A stretch of 64,000 bases of DNA from Laguncularia racemosa (GCA_037954665.1 JBBMOL010000046.1:2836501-2900500), one strand, 5' to 3'; positions 11,687-22,429 are shown, counted from the stretch's first letter. Notes: a model not told the origin generated them from the sequence alone. Program-made: numbers and translations.

Positions 11687-12470
11687 TTATTTAAACAAGG
11701 TTGCATTCACCTTGGCTCCTCCTCCATCCTTTGAGAATTTGCAACCCGGTACAATTGGATTCTTAACTAGGTTTCCATTATGCAAGTGAAACCTCTCCAA
11801 CAACTCAATAGCGTATTTCTTTTGACTTAGATAGATACCTTCTGGTTTTTGCATAATCTCAACACCAAGGAAGTATTTCATCTTCCCTAAATCTGTCATC
11901 TCAAACTCATCTTTCATAGAGCTCTTAAACTTCTCAAACATGTAAGAATCATGACCAATAAAGATCAAGTCATCAACATACAGACTTACAATTAAAAATC
12001 TCTTACCTCCTTCTTTTGACTTAATAAAGAGAGTATGCTCATAGTTGCACCGTGTAAAGCCTTCTTTGAGAAAATAAGCCTCAATTCTACTATACCAACC
12101 ACGCGGTGCCTGCTTTAATCCATAAAGTGCCTTTCGAAGTTTGTAAACCTTCTGTTCTTCACCCTTTCGAACATATCCCATCGGTTGCTCCACATACACA
12201 TCCTCATCCAATTCACCATGAAGAAACGCACTTTTAACATCAAGTTGGTACACACTCCAACCTTTTTGTGCTGCTAATGCTAGAATCATCCTAATCATAT
12301 CCCATCTTGTAATCGGCGCAAAGACCTCATTGTAATTGATCCCATGCTGTTGAGCATAGCCTTTAGCTACCAACTGGCCTTGTACTTATCCACCTCACCA
12401 TTCTAGTTCTATTTGGTCTTGAAAACCCACTTGACACCGATTTTCTTTGCCCCAACTAGTAGTTGTGTAA
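11687..12470 (-). pseudogene. copia reverse transcriptase
   Basis: The main frame (12373-11687, 228 residues) reads MVAKGYAQQHGINYNEVFAP, LDVKSAFLHGELDEDVYVEQ and LYGLKQAPRGWYSRIEAYF. The catalytic YVDD is intact at 11969-11980. Then follow FEMTDLGKMKYFLGVEIMQ and LSQKKYAIELLERFH. The preceding WVFKTK segment (about 12400-12470) is in the same orientation but has stops. The enzyme copies element RNA into DNA; this piece keeps its catalytic motif but cannot be made as part of a full polyprotein. Confidence 0.88.
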
Positions 12471-12474
12471 GCTG

Positions 12475-13023
12475 TCAGGTCTCATTCTTCTCAATGGACT
12501 CCATCTCGTAGTCCACAGCTTTTCTCCATTTCTCTTCTACTACTGCTTCTTCAAAGGAACAAGGATCTTCATAGGAAGCAAACATCGCAAAGTTGTTTGA
12601 CTCATCTTCTTCTTTTGAAAGACCTTCTCCTGATACGTAACCTTGCAAGTATGGAGGAGCTCTCCGAGATCCATTTGCTACCGAAAGTACATCACTTAGC
12701 GCTTCTTGATTAACTGCCAGTGCAGCAGCTTCTTGGTCTTCATTATTAGTTTCAGTTGTAGCTTCTTCTTCATTCTTGGACTCTTCAGCTTTATCTTCAT
12801 CATAACCTTCCCAAACCAATACATCTTATCTCACTTCTTGCGCTGTTCTTCTCCAATTCCAGCCCTTATCTTCTTCGAAACTCACATCTCGACTTATCAT
12901 TATTTTCTTGGTTGCTAGGTCAAACAACCGATATGCTTTCGACTCACCGCTGACTCCTAATAACACACAAGGAAAGCTTTTATCATCCAACTTCTTTCTT
13001 TTCTGGTCTGGCACGTGAAACAT
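12475..13023 (-). pseudogene. copia integrase C-terminal region and RT linker
   Basis: Two frames. 13023-12826 reads MFHVPDQKRKKLDDKSFPCV, LLGVSGESKAYRLFDLATKK and ISRDVSFEEDKGWNW, the standard tail of copia integrases. 12819-12475 is acidic (KAEESKNEEEATTETNNEDQ) and ends FEEAVVEEKWRKAVDYEMES, the usual entry to the RT domain. One stop separates them. Confidence 0.8.
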
Positions 13024-13026
13024 GGG

Positions 13027-13700
13027 CTAAGCATCCAAAAACTCTAAAGTAATCCACGTTAGGTTTAACTCAGCTCCACAATTCCTCAGTGTTTTCTCTT
13101 TGACGACTGACGTAGGGCTTCTATTGAGAACATATGTTGTCCATCTCGCAGCTTCTAGCCAGAATCTCTTTGGTACCTCTTTGTCAGATAGCATACAACA
13201 AACCATATTCATAATAGTTCGGTTCTTGCGTTCGGCTATCCCATTCTATTGTAGGGTGTAAGCTGCTATTTGCCTGCTTATACCAATATCTTTACAAAAA
13301 GTATTGAACTCATTGGAGATGAATTCTCCTCCTTTGTCAGTGCGTAAACAACATATAGGTACTCCAGACTCTTTTTCAACAAGACTCTTATAATGTTTGA
13401 AAGTTGTGAATGCCTCGGACTTTTCAATCAGAAAATATATCCACATCTTTCTACTATAATCATCAATGAATGTTAAAATGTACCTTCTATCACTGTTAGA
13501 GGATGGTGTGATTGGGCCACAGATATCAGCATGTACGAGCTGCAATTTCTTGGAAGCACGTCATTGACTCCTTTTTGGAATTGCCTCTCTATGTTGTTTG
13601 CCTACCAAGCAAACAGTACATGACTTAGTTGTAGCTTTCAGAGGTGGAACGCCCTTTACCATACCTCCATATCTTAATGTCCATAGCCCCTTATAGCTCA
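13027..13700 (-). pseudogene. copia integrase: GAG-pre zinc region and catalytic core
   Basis: Across 13700-13560 another frame reads RRYGHLSYKGLWTLRYGGM and CTVCLVGKQHREAIPK, the H/C region before the core. The 13545-13246 frame holds LVHADICGPITPSS (first catalytic Asp), FIDDYSRKMWIYFL and CLRTDKGGEFISNEF (second Asp). A stop replaces the residue after YTLQ, and the catalytic Glu (normally in GVAER) falls in the disrupted stretch. The 13212-13027 frame continues MLSDKEVPKRFWLEAARWTT and VLNRSPTSVVKEKT. The domain inserts cDNA into the host chromosome. Confidence 0.8.
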
Positions 13701-13749
13701 AATGTCCATATCTCCGATGCCATAGCTGCGATTCATCTTCTGTCCTTAT

Positions 13750-14166
13750 TTATAAGCAAGTAGAGTTTTCTGGTACCACATTAGCCGACAATGCAAACAT
13801 CCTATTCATCGTCATCCATGTCTCCATAATCAAACCCCTTCTTAGGTGATAAAGCCTGCATAATCCATGCTTTATAAGAATGGATAATCCTCTTTCTTGA
13901 AGTTGGCCTATACTGAGCAAATTATTTTTCAAATCTGGCACATAATAAACATCCATAATCACCTGAGTTGTGCCCTTGATTTCTAGTCGTATATTTCTTT
14001 TCCCCATCACTTCCATTTCTGTATTATTACCCAGCTTCACCGAATGTCTGTATGTACCATCAAAATTCGAGAAGCACTGTCTCTTCCCACACATGCGATT
14101 GTTGCATTCGGAATCTAAGTACCACACATCTGCCCTTTTTGCATTGTTAGTTTCCATAACAGCCAT
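13750..14166 (-). pseudogene. copia aspartic protease region, active-site Gly changed
   Basis: 138 residues. The expected active site WYLDSG appears as VWYLDSECNNRMCG: Asp and Ser are kept, but the invariant Gly of D-S/T-G is Glu. The family-typical VKLGNNTEMEVMGKRNIRL and YYVPDLKNNLLSIGQLQERG blocks follow, leading into the GAG-pre-integrase segment. In the family this domain cleaves the polyprotein. The Gly change alone should inactivate it. Confidence 0.8.
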
Positions 14167-14173
14167 CAGAGCA

Positions 14174-15014
14174 TCTCTTCTTCCTCATCAACCTCAGCAT
14201 AGTTGGCTTTCTTGTCCCTACTAGAACATTCGTATTGAAAATGCCCTAGTCGATGGCATTTATAACATTCCACAGTGTCTTTGTTAATTTATCTCCCTCT
14301 GCCTCTCCCTCTGCCTCTAGTTGCAGCTCCTCTACCTCTGCTTCCTCTTTCATCATAACTAACCTTCAGTGCTTGCTCCTCTCCACCATTCTTTCTAAAC
14401 TTCTGCTCATGAACCAATAGCAAGCTTTTTAAGGCATCAACTGAAAGACTATCAATGTCATTTGACTCCTCAATTGAGCATACAATGTAATTGAACTTCT
14501 CGATGAGAGTACGTAGAATCTTCTCAACAATGTTGACATCTGGCATGTCTTCACCATAGTTTCTCATGTCATTGGACACCACCATCACTCTCCCAAAGTA
14601 ATCATTGACTATCTCTCCCAGTCTCATCTCCAGTAGCTCAAAATCTTTGCGAAGAGTTTGAAGCTGAGCACGCTGCACCCGAGCATTCCCTTGATACTTA
14701 ACCTTCATTGAGTCCCACAATTGTTTGGCCATTTGCTTTTGCGCAATTGTCTTCAAAATGGTCTTGTCAATGGAACTGAAGAGATAATTCTTGGCCTTCA
14801 AATCCTTTAGCCTTATTTCTTCTAAGGTCTTCCTCTGAGCTGGTGTCAATGCTTCTTCATTAGCTGGTTCTGTATAACTTTTCTGGACGACACTCCAATA
14901 CTCCTTTGATCTAAGGAGATTTTCCATGATCAAACTCCAATGATCATAATCGCCATCAAACTTGGGAATGCACACTTGTGCGAAGCTGTTAGTTTCAGCC
15001 ATCGTCACACACAC
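14174..15014 (-). pseudogene. copia gag (UBN2-type) with zinc knuckle
   Basis: The open frame 15014-14289 encodes 241 residues starting MCVTMAETNSFAQVCIPKFD; the likely true start is the second Met (MAETNS). It shows the UBN2-type gag pattern: FDGDYDHWSLIMENLLRSKE, then LWDSMKVKYQGNARVQRAQL, then an RGRGRGR basic tail. A TAA at 14289-14291 ends this frame. Directly beyond it, in the same frame, comes a CCHC zinc knuckle CYKCHRLGHFQYEC (about 14229-14270), so the stop is a late nonsense mutation. Gag forms the particle that packages the element RNA. A frame shift follows at about 14170 before the protease. Confidence 0.85.
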
Positions 15015-15064
15015 ACCTACCCCCGCAGTGTTTCACTCCCTTACTCACTACCGGCCTTTTTGAG

Positions 15065-15076
15065 GCTCTGATACCA
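15065..15076 (-). other. Primer-binding site (initiator tRNA-Met)
   Basis: The minus strand reads TGGTATCAGAGC, complementary to the 3' end of plant initiator tRNA-Met, four bases from the 5' LTR. This is the standard primer site of copia elements. Confidence 0.92.
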
Positions 15077-15080
15077 AAAT

Positions 15081-15318
15081 TGATAAGCTCTTAATTAGAC
15101 ACACAAAGTTCTGGAAAATATCTTACTTTATTTATTAAGCAACTTCAGGCTTTTATAGCCTTTACATGATAAGAATACTAGTAACAACCACGTGCAACTC
15201 GTGGTATTTGTTATAGACTAATTCAAAACTAATTCAAACAAACTCTATCTACTTGACTCCTAATAACTAGGAGTTTATTAGCAAAACACTAACAACTTTG
15301 AAATAGTCAAACCCAACA
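15081..15318 (-). repeat. 5' LTR of the copia element at 10.8-15.3 kb
   Basis: 238 bp, the same boundaries as its partner. It carries a tandem duplication of about 11 bp (ACTAATTCAAA) at about 15220-15240 that is absent from the 3' LTR, so it arose after insertion or during replication. Confidence 0.92.
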
Positions 15319-15323
15319 AACAC

Positions 15324-17090
15324 CAACACAACTATATTAGTATCCTTGTCGCTACATCATCACCAATACCCCAACACTATTGCAGTTGTAGTATTGGTGC
15401 AGTGCATTGGTAGCAATCATAGCAATGATGTGTAGTGCTAGTGATGAGGTGATGATGGTGATGAGACGGTAGGGTGGTGATGGTGATGAGAGGCAAGGTG
15501 GTGATGGTGATGTAAGTGATGATGGTGCTCATCATGTAGTGATGGAGGCATTGATAAAGATGATGGCAGTTGTGAGGTTCTGATAGTGGTAGCAATAGCA
15601 ACACATGCATAATACTAGTAGTAATGGCCATGTATCAGGTACTTAAGGAGGCAATGGAGGTGATGGATAGTATGATGGTAGTGAAGATAATGTTAGTGGT
15701 GAAAGTAGTGGTGTAGTGATGGTAATAGTAGCATGGCAATTCACAATAATCATGGTAGTAATGAAGTGATAACTGAACAGAAAGTTTAGTTTAGTACTTT
15801 AGTTAAGAGATTTTAATTTTTCCAATCACAAGGACAAGAATTGTACGATTTGCTAGAGCCATAGCGTGATTTTATCCATACCAAGATTCTTTTTTGGTAG
15901 CCAAATAAAATATAGTAGATTGTATCATATCAATATGTTATAAAATTGCGAATGGAATGTCACCTTGAAGTTGAAGCATGCGATTTGGCAAAGAAAGTTA
16001 AAAAGGCTGACCTTCCTTGAAGTATACGGGTGTTTTGTTTGCTTAGTGAAAACTATACTTGCGGATTTGTTTCAACTATTTTTTAAGAAAAACTTGTATA
16101 ATTCTCCCATTAGGCTGCCACACCAAATTTGCTCTCCACATAAATTGTTAAGGAAGATTAATGCAGCAATCGAGTGCCTATCCTATAATGTCAGTTCATC
16201 ATCAAGAAAAATCAACACAAAAATAAGATAAATGATTTTTTACTTTCAAAAAGACGAAGTCATTTTCTTTTCATTCTTTATTATTACTATTGACAATCAT
16301 TTGCGTCTCCTCGTTATTTTCACCGCTTCTTATCATCAGTTACTGTTAAAAACTATTAATAGTCACTGTTTATCGATATTAGTGTGATAAAAAATTTCAG
16401 CAAGTGCAAAGATGAAAAGAGAAAGCTCCTAAAATATTATAAATGAGATAATATTTAATGACTTTAAGTTGCTTTGTTAATCTTCTCGAAATCGACTTTC
16501 CTCATGTCGAGCAAGAAGGCAATCAAACATGTGATTGATGTATCTAAATTATTTTCATCGTTTGCTTAGCAAAGTAAGTAATGTTGGCGAGCCGTTGAGA
16601 AAGCAAAAATTCAAACCATCCGACCAAAAAGGTTTCCACAACCCAATAATTCAAACGCACCGCGTTAGCTGTATTGAACTCAACGTCTCAAGCACACCAT
16701 TTTTTTTATCATATGATAAATATATTCCTCCACACCATTTTTCGTTGTAATTTATATTATTAAATTTTATATACTTGTAACATAATTTAAATAAAAATCT
16801 TCTTTTTTTATTTTTTAAAAGACACCATATAACAAATAATTTTACACACATACCATACCATAGAGTGTGTTCCTCTAATTATACTCTATGGGGCCAATGG
16901 AGTGGAGCGGTTGTTGAGTCCTTTTGAATATTATGGTAGTGTTGCTTTCTGCTGAGACAATGTTGGTACCATTTTCTTTTCCCTTTCTCAATCATGGCTT
17001 TTGCTAAATATATATATATAATATATATATTTTTTGTGACCTTACTTTTATTGTACTTTTCGTTTTATTAATCCTTCATAGCCCACCATG
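15324..17090. other. Intergenic stretch with degenerate GGT/GAT triplet repeats
   Basis: No gene recognised. From about 15375 to 15760 the plus strand is rich in GGT, GAT and GTG triplets; an imperfect unit of about 25 bp containing TGGTGATGGTGATG repeats three times around 15450-15512. The only long minus frame here encodes a low-complexity Thr/His/Ile string and is rejected as a gene. 15770-17000 is ordinary AT-rich sequence; 17000-17032 is an AT microsatellite. Confidence 0.55.
17000..17032. repeat. AT-rich microsatellite
   Basis: Two short TATATA runs, interrupted once, lie upstream of the DUF761 gene promoter. Confidence 0.8.
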
Positions 17091-17096
17091 TTCCCC

Positions 17097-17103
17097 TATA
17101 TAT
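17097..17103 (+). promoter_or_regulatory. Candidate TATA box of the DUF761 gene
   Basis: TATATAT in the context TTCCCCTATATATGGATTAA, about 230 bp before the start codon. Transcription would then begin near 17130, giving a leader of about 200 bases. The AT microsatellite 70 bp upstream is a less likely alternative. Confidence 0.5.
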
Positions 17104-17134
17104 GGATTAATTTCATCACCTTTCAGCTTCCATC

Positions 17135-17188
17135 GGGTTTTCTTATCTTCTACGAGGTCTAACCAACCTCGTAGAAACAAGAAAATCC
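17135..17188 (+). promoter_or_regulatory. Long hairpin in the predicted 5' leader
   Basis: The inner arms TTCTACGAGGT (17148-17158) and ACCTCGTAGAA (17166-17176) are perfectly complementary with a seven-base loop. The outer arms GGGTTTTCTT (17135-17144) and AAGAAAATCC (17179-17188) pair with one G-U. Only a 3/2 internal loop interrupts the stem. If transcribed it would form a stable stem-loop in the 5' leader about 140 bases before the start codon; a role is not known. Confidence 0.6.
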
Positions 17189-17328
17189 AAAAATTATAGT
17201 TCTTGTACTATAAATTGTGAGTTCTTTTTTTTTTATATTTTTATTTACCAGGAGAGAGTTGAAATTACTTCTGCATATCTTCTTGCTTTCGGTATTAATT
17301 CTTTTTTAGTTGTCCTTACAATTGCCCC

Positions 17329-17961
17329 ATGGAATTGCATTCCAAGGTTAACTCTGCCATGGCCAAGAGGATGTGGAATGTGCTACGAGTAACTTTCTTC
17401 ATGATAAGGAAGGGACTAATCTCAAAGAGGAAGTTGATCATGGACATGAATCTGATGGTGAAGAGAGGGAAGTTAATGAGAAAAACACTAACAAATCTCA
17501 TGTTCCACCACCACCACCACTCATCATCATCTAAGCATAAAATGGCACGTGGCGGCCGATTTGGCATACAGGAATATGAATTCTCTTGTACCAACAGCCC
17601 TAATCCTGTTTTTTTCCACATGCCAAAAAGAAAGCACCATTACCTCCCTTGCATCAATGCCCCCGAAGTCATGGAAGAAGATGGAGAAGAAACTATTGCT
17701 CATGAAGAAAAGCTTCAGGCCACTGCTTTGGTGCCTAAGACCCCTGAGTACACATTTGATTTCCAATTCCATAGAACTGATGTATCTGAATATGACACAG
17801 CAACAGAAGACAACCTAAGTCCTCTCCTCTCCCCATTTGCGGTGAGGATTTCAAATTATTCATCTGAAGATGAGAACGATGATAATGGAAATTACAGTGG
17901 ACAAGTTGATAACGAGGCGGAGGAATTTATCAGGAGATTTTACGAGCAGCTAAGGGCGTAG
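17329..17961 (+). CDS. DUF761 domain protein (cotton-fibre-expressed-protein-like)
   Basis: A single uninterrupted frame of 210 residues. The C-terminus DNEAEEFIRRFYEQLRA (about 194-210) is the DUF761 signature of a plant-only family. The N-terminus MWNVLRVTFFMIRKGLISK (15-33) followed by LMVKRGKLMRKTL is the basic, partly amphipathic head common in these proteins. A His/Ser run lies at about 59-68 and an acidic Ser/Glu/Asp stretch precedes the signature. The molecular function of DUF761 proteins is unsettled; some Arabidopsis members affect growth, and none is an enzyme by its sequence. No signal peptide or clear membrane span is seen. The first ATG (MELHSKV) is taken as the start; the Met at residue 11 (MAKRMW) is an alternative. 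This is the only convincing host gene here, with its own TATA box upstream and no intron. Confidence 0.85.
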   Translation: MELHSKVNSAMAKRMWNVLRVTFFMIRKGLISKRKLIMDMNLMVKRGKLMRKTLTNLMFHHHHHSSSSKHKMARGGRFGIQEYEFSCTNSPNPVFFHMPKRKHHYLPCINAPEVMEEDGEETIAHEEKLQATALVPKTPEYTFDFQFHRTDVSEYDTATEDNLSPLLSPFAVRISNYSSEDENDDNGNYSGQVDNEAEEFIRRFYEQLRA

Positions 17962-18811
17962 AGTAGAATGCAAATTGCTGCAATATCAAGATGCATGATG
18001 TTGATGTGACATGTGAGACCTCGGCCCGCATCAACATACTGGAGTGGTTGTCCTACCCTCGCCACCACCTAGAATGCTTTAATTATATGATCATATTGCA
18101 TTTCTGTTAAGTTCGATTTGAATTTTTAAGTACTGAAAATTTTCATGTTCCCCTTGTCCTTTAAGAAAACTCTCCTATTATTTCTTTTTTCTACATGCCT
18201 CTTATTATTTCCTTTGATAAATATGTATATGGAGCTAGTAGTATAAAGGAACATGGATATATATTATTCCATGTTTATTTTATTATGTATGTCTGGTCTC
18301 TTACCAGATGATTATAAGATCTATATATATGAAGGGGTTGTTATGTAGAAGTCGATGGTACCCAACATTTCACTCATCATTATATATAGAACGGAGTTGA
18401 TCAGAACCTCTCCTACTACTCGAAAAGAAAAACTAGTAGAAAGGGAGTTTGCACAGCCATGTATATATGCATATAGTAAACAGATGATAAATAAACATTG
18501 TTGTAGAATGAAGGACCTAATAGACAATAGCCCCCGTGCTTTGGGTAGATATTACAATTAGGTTAGGGCTTTACACCATCAGTACAGTTGAATTCCATGA
18601 TTCTAGTTTGCTTTTCTCATTTTGAATAGGAGCTTGGTTTGTGGAGGTACGGATGGAAGCAAAATGGTGCTTCCATGGGCTCCAACTTCTTATGATTGAT
18701 TCCCTTGTTTGCAAGTAGAGAAAAAGGCTTTCTTCAGTTAAAGTTCAAGAGTTAGGGTGTATTTCCCATTTAATTTTGATGGCATAAGATTTTGGAGGCT
18801 ACATATAGCAA
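17962..18811. other. 3' flank of the DUF761 gene and AT-rich spacer
   Basis: Contains the presumed 3' untranslated region. No canonical AATAAA was found close to the stop; a T-rich stretch with GATAAATATGTATAT near 18213-18230 could serve in 3' end formation. Short open frames at 18321-18561 on both strands have no recognisable similarity. Confidence 0.45.
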
Positions 18812-19540
18812 GGATTCACATATACATTTTTATTTCTCAATATCCAATTATTTTAATATTTCAATCTCAACATTTTAAATTTTTTTACAAATTAAGACAT
18901 TGTTAACTTTTCCTTCCACAAATGACATGTGGCAGCACCTTATTTGTCCAAAAAAATTAATTTGAATAATTAAAACGATTATATAAATATAAATTAGACC
19001 AAGCAATAAAAATAATAAAGATTGGAATATAAATTAAAAAAAAAAAAGTTTTCAACTACCTAAGGATGGGGGTGGCTGCTTTCTTTTAAATTTTATAGAC
19101 ATTTCCTTTTTTCTTTTTTCTAATTTTTTATTTTTATTAATTTTCTTAATTCATATGCATTTAATTATATTCATGATTGTTAAAATCACAAGTTAGTTCA
19201 TATGATTCTACGAGTTTATAATTTTACAAGACATTTCTTAATTAAAATAGATGCAAAATCCTTTAATTTTAGACCTTTAATAAGATTATAAGTTTAGATA
19301 TATTATTTTATAAATTTATGATGCTACTAATTCCATATAATTCTACACTACCTCAATTACATTATTTATTTGAATTGATTATTTAAAGTAAGACATTGCC
19401 ACATGTCAAAAGTGGGCAAAAAAGTTAACCATGTGAAAATTTATAAATGTTTAAAAACATCAACAATTCAAAATAGGGGAAAAAAATTATGACTCAAATA
19501 GAGTAGTAGTCATACGTTGAGGATTAATATAGTACTTTCC
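18812..19540. mobile_element. Foldback / MULE-like MITE, copy 2
   Basis: The right part, reverse-complemented (GGAAAGTACTATATTAATCC, then CTCAACG, CTCTATTTGAGTCATAAT, TTTATAAATTTTCACATGG), matches the left end of the element at 7650 in order. The left part (TACATTTTTATTTCTCAATA ... GTTAACTTTT ... TGACATGTGGCA) is its inverted partner: both ends hold GTTAACTTTT and GACATGTGGCA. No clean target duplication remains. It is non-coding, and slightly larger and more decayed than copy 1. Confidence 0.5.
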
Positions 19541-19929
19541 TAAAAAAAATCAAATAAAGACGTATCTATCTTTACATGTATCCGATTCTATCTATTTTTT
19601 AGTCCCACAACCAAAACCAAAGAGATGAGAATCGGTGATTGAATATGAAAACAAGGAACAATTCTTATGTGTAAAAGGTTCCTAGAAACAAATAAAAACC
19701 ACACAAAGATAATCTCTATAAAAACAAAATAAACTAACACAAAGGAAAGAGCAACACATGGAGAAAGTGTTTGTAAGTGCTTTGCTTATTCCTCTTCATT
19801 AGATGCAAGAAGAAAGGACAAGAACTAAGAAGATGAGGGAAGGAAAGTGGAGAGCAAGAAGCAACTTGAGAAGGAGGGTTGAGAAGGGGTAGCAATTGTA
19901 AATATAACAAACTAGTCCAACAATAGTAA
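19541..19929. other. AT-rich spacer before the gypsy relic
   Basis: Nothing recognisable. It may include the outer part of the degraded gypsy LTR, but no boundary can be fixed. Confidence 0.4.
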
Positions 19930-20540
19930 GTAATCAATCCAATAGGTCTTTAATAATGGGTCTTTTTAACCTCTTGATATGTATTTTTTAGTTATAGTTG
20001 ACTTGGTATTCACTACTGACGCAACATAACAAGTGTGAACTGTGTTGAGATTATCACAAACCATTGATTTTGCAAATACCCAAAGTGTAATCTTCAAATA
20101 CCTATTGATTCTAAGAATTCCTAGGGATTTGGCATCAAATTCAAGAATTGTATAAAATTCACAAATTTGGGAAAGAAACAAAGCAAAACCGCTCACAACA
20201 ATTTTTCACATTCAATAATAATTTGTCCCTTTGTCCTAGGGCATATAAATAATAGTAAGTGCAAACTTGCAAAAATAGATATAAAAATTTACCAAAAAAA
20301 GAAACATATAAAAATATTCGAAAATAGAAATCTATAAAACTTAAGGACACGATATACCTTAGATGATCTAAAATAGAAATATCTATAAAAGTTATGAGAA
20401 ATCTAAAAATTACCAAAATTAGTAAAATTATCTATTCGAAAAAATAAACGACAGAATTTGCTTAAAAAATGGCATACTCAACACCAAAGGTACTGACTTC
20501 TTTGAGTTAGCTCGTTTCTTTTGAAATAAGGTTTAGAAAT
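19930..20540 (-). repeat. Probable 3' LTR remnant of the gypsy relic
   Basis: Non-coding sequence downstream of the integrase end on the minus strand, matching 9730-10250 in an ordered series of blocks. The TG/CA ends are not recognisable. Confidence 0.4.
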
Positions 20541-21860
20541 TAAAAAACTGAGACTGGCCCATTTTTGCCAAATTTAGCCATGTATTTGTTTGCTATTATT
20601 TCTACCTCATCATCCTCTCCAAGGTAGACAGAATTCGCCCTCAAATTATCATCATCTAAACTATCACCAGTGTAGGGAATAAGATGCTACACGTTAAATA
20701 CATCGATAGTTAAAATGTAGCTAAGTGGCTTCAACTTATATGCATTTAGGTTGATTTTCTCTATGATCTCTACTAGCTCAATTTTCCTAGTTGATAATTT
20801 GTTGTACTCCCCAACAAAAAATCTATCCTTAGTAAGGACAGCCCAAACATAATCTCCCACACCAAACTCCACATGTCGTCTTTTTCGATCAGCAATTTCC
20901 TTATATTTACCTGCAGCTCTTTGTAAATTATTATGAACAGTCTTGCAGATTTCCTGCAGGCTATAGACAAAGTCTTCTGCCTTTCAATGAATCCTGGTCT
21001 TATCAGGTAGTGGTAGCAAATCAAGTGGACTCCTAAGAACAACAAAGTAAACAACTTGGAATGGACTAAACCCTATACTACGATTGATTGCATGATTATG
21101 TGCAAACTCTGCTTGACTTAACTTTTGATCCCAACTCTTCACATGTTCCCCTACTAAGCTCCTTGGTAGATTTCCTAGGGATCTATTGACTACCTCAGTG
21201 TGCCCATCTGTTTGTAGGTGATAGGCACCGCTAAAATTCGGCTGAGTATTGACCATCTTCTACAAACTTCGCCAAAAATGGCTAAGAATGTATCTTTGTT
21301 AGAGACAATGGTTCCAGGCAACCCATGCAACCTATATACTTCCCTAAAAGTACAACTGTGCAACACGGACAATGTCTGAGGTCTTCTTACAAGGAATAAA
21401 ATGCACCATTTTAGAAAATCTATCAACTACCACAAAGATGGAGTCATTACCTCACTGAGTTTGTGGCAACCCCAAACGAAATCCATGCCCACATTAATCC
21501 AAGGTTGATAAGGAATTGGAAGCGGCATATATAATCCTGCATTCATAGTTATCCCTTTAGATACTTGGCAAACTCTACATCTCTATACATATTTCTCCAC
21601 TTCCTTATGAACAGTTGGCTAAAAATAGGATGCATGCACCAGTTGCAAAGTCCTGTCTCGTCACACATGACCTTCACCATGCAACTCCCGAATAATCTAA
21701 TCCTTTAAATTACAATCTGGAATGCATAGTCGATTACCCCTAAACAAAAACCCATCTTGCAACAAGTACTCTATTTTGTCACCAGCTCTAACTTTTGCTA
21801 GAATAACAGAAAAATAGGGATCACATTCAAGTAACTCAGCAAACGAATTAAAACTAGGTA
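20540..21860 (-). pseudogene. gypsy integrase and polyprotein C-terminus
   Basis: Pieces in several frames. The N-terminal part lies near 21470-21860. LPGTIVSNKDTFLAIFGEVC (about 21270-21330) has Asn where the second catalytic Asp (SD-R/K-D) is expected. QTDGHTEVVNRSLGNLPRSL keeps the Glu. Then come KLSQAEFAHNHAINRSIGFS and, at 20872-20687, VGDYVWAVLTKDRFFVGEYN and EIIEKINLNAYKLKPL. The tail IPYTGDSLDDDNLRANSVYL and LGEDDEVEIIANKYMA ends near 20556. There is no chromodomain. Confidence 0.75.
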
Positions 21861-21873
21861 CCTCTACTTGCAT

Positions 21874-22429
21874 TCAGCTTAGAAGACTCCTACGCCTACT
21901 TAGTGCGTCGACAACCCAGTTTGTGACACCACTCTTGTGTTTCACAACAAAAGTGAAGCGCTCCAGATAAGCTACCCATGAAGCATGTCGAGATGACACT
22001 TTATCCTGACTGTGTAAATGCTTCAGAGCTTCATGGTCAATATATAATATGAATTCTCTATAAAACAACTAATGACGCCAATGCTTCACAGCTTGCACCT
22101 CTGCATAGAATTCCACATCATAGGTACTATATCTCCGCTTTACCCTTGTTAGCTTCCCACTAAAATAAGTTATCAGTCTACTATTCTGACTCAAAACAAC
22201 TCCAATCCTCACTTTAGAGGCATCTGCATATAGCTCAAAAGGTTGATGAAAATCCGGTAACACTAGAATCGAGGTTGTTGTAAGACGCACTTTAATCTGC
22301 TCAAAAGCCATCTTTGCTTCATCAGTCCATAGAAACTTACCACCCTTCATACAATCAGTGATAGGAACCATAATACTGTTGAAATGAGGTATGAATCATC
22401 TGTAAAATGATGCCAAGCTATAGAAGCTT
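21874..22429 (-). pseudogene. gypsy RNase H
   Basis: The frame 22371-22069 reads MVPITDCMKGGKFLWTDEAK, LPDFHQPFELYADASKVRIG and YSTYDVEFYAEVQAVKHWRH. An in-frame TAG follows, then FYREFILYIDHEALKHLHSQ, VAYLERFTFVVKHKSGVTNW and VVDALSRR. This is the usual gypsy RNase H series with one nonsense codon. Confidence 0.8.

Larger units (their letters stand above)
10767..15318 (-). mobile_element. Ty1/copia LTR retrotransposon, complete but inactivated
   Basis: A 4,552-bp element on the minus strand, flanked by the exact 5-bp duplication AACAC (10762-10766 and 15319-15323). LTRs of 227 and 238 bp start TG and end CA on either strand. Inside the 5' LTR lies an initiator-Met PBS, inside the 3' LTR a purine tract. 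The domain order gag, zinc knuckle, protease, integrase, RT, RNase H with integrase before RT is the copia arrangement. Several frameshifts and stops break the polyprotein: a TAA after gag, a shift before the protease, and breaks between integrase pieces and before RT. The two LTRs differ by eight substitutions plus one 11-bp duplication by my count, so the insertion is moderately old. Confidence 0.92.

Noticed and set aside
15377..15631. 84-residue minus-strand open frame rich in Thr, His and Ile
   Set aside because: It simply translates the GGT/GAT triplet repeat; low complexity with no known domain.
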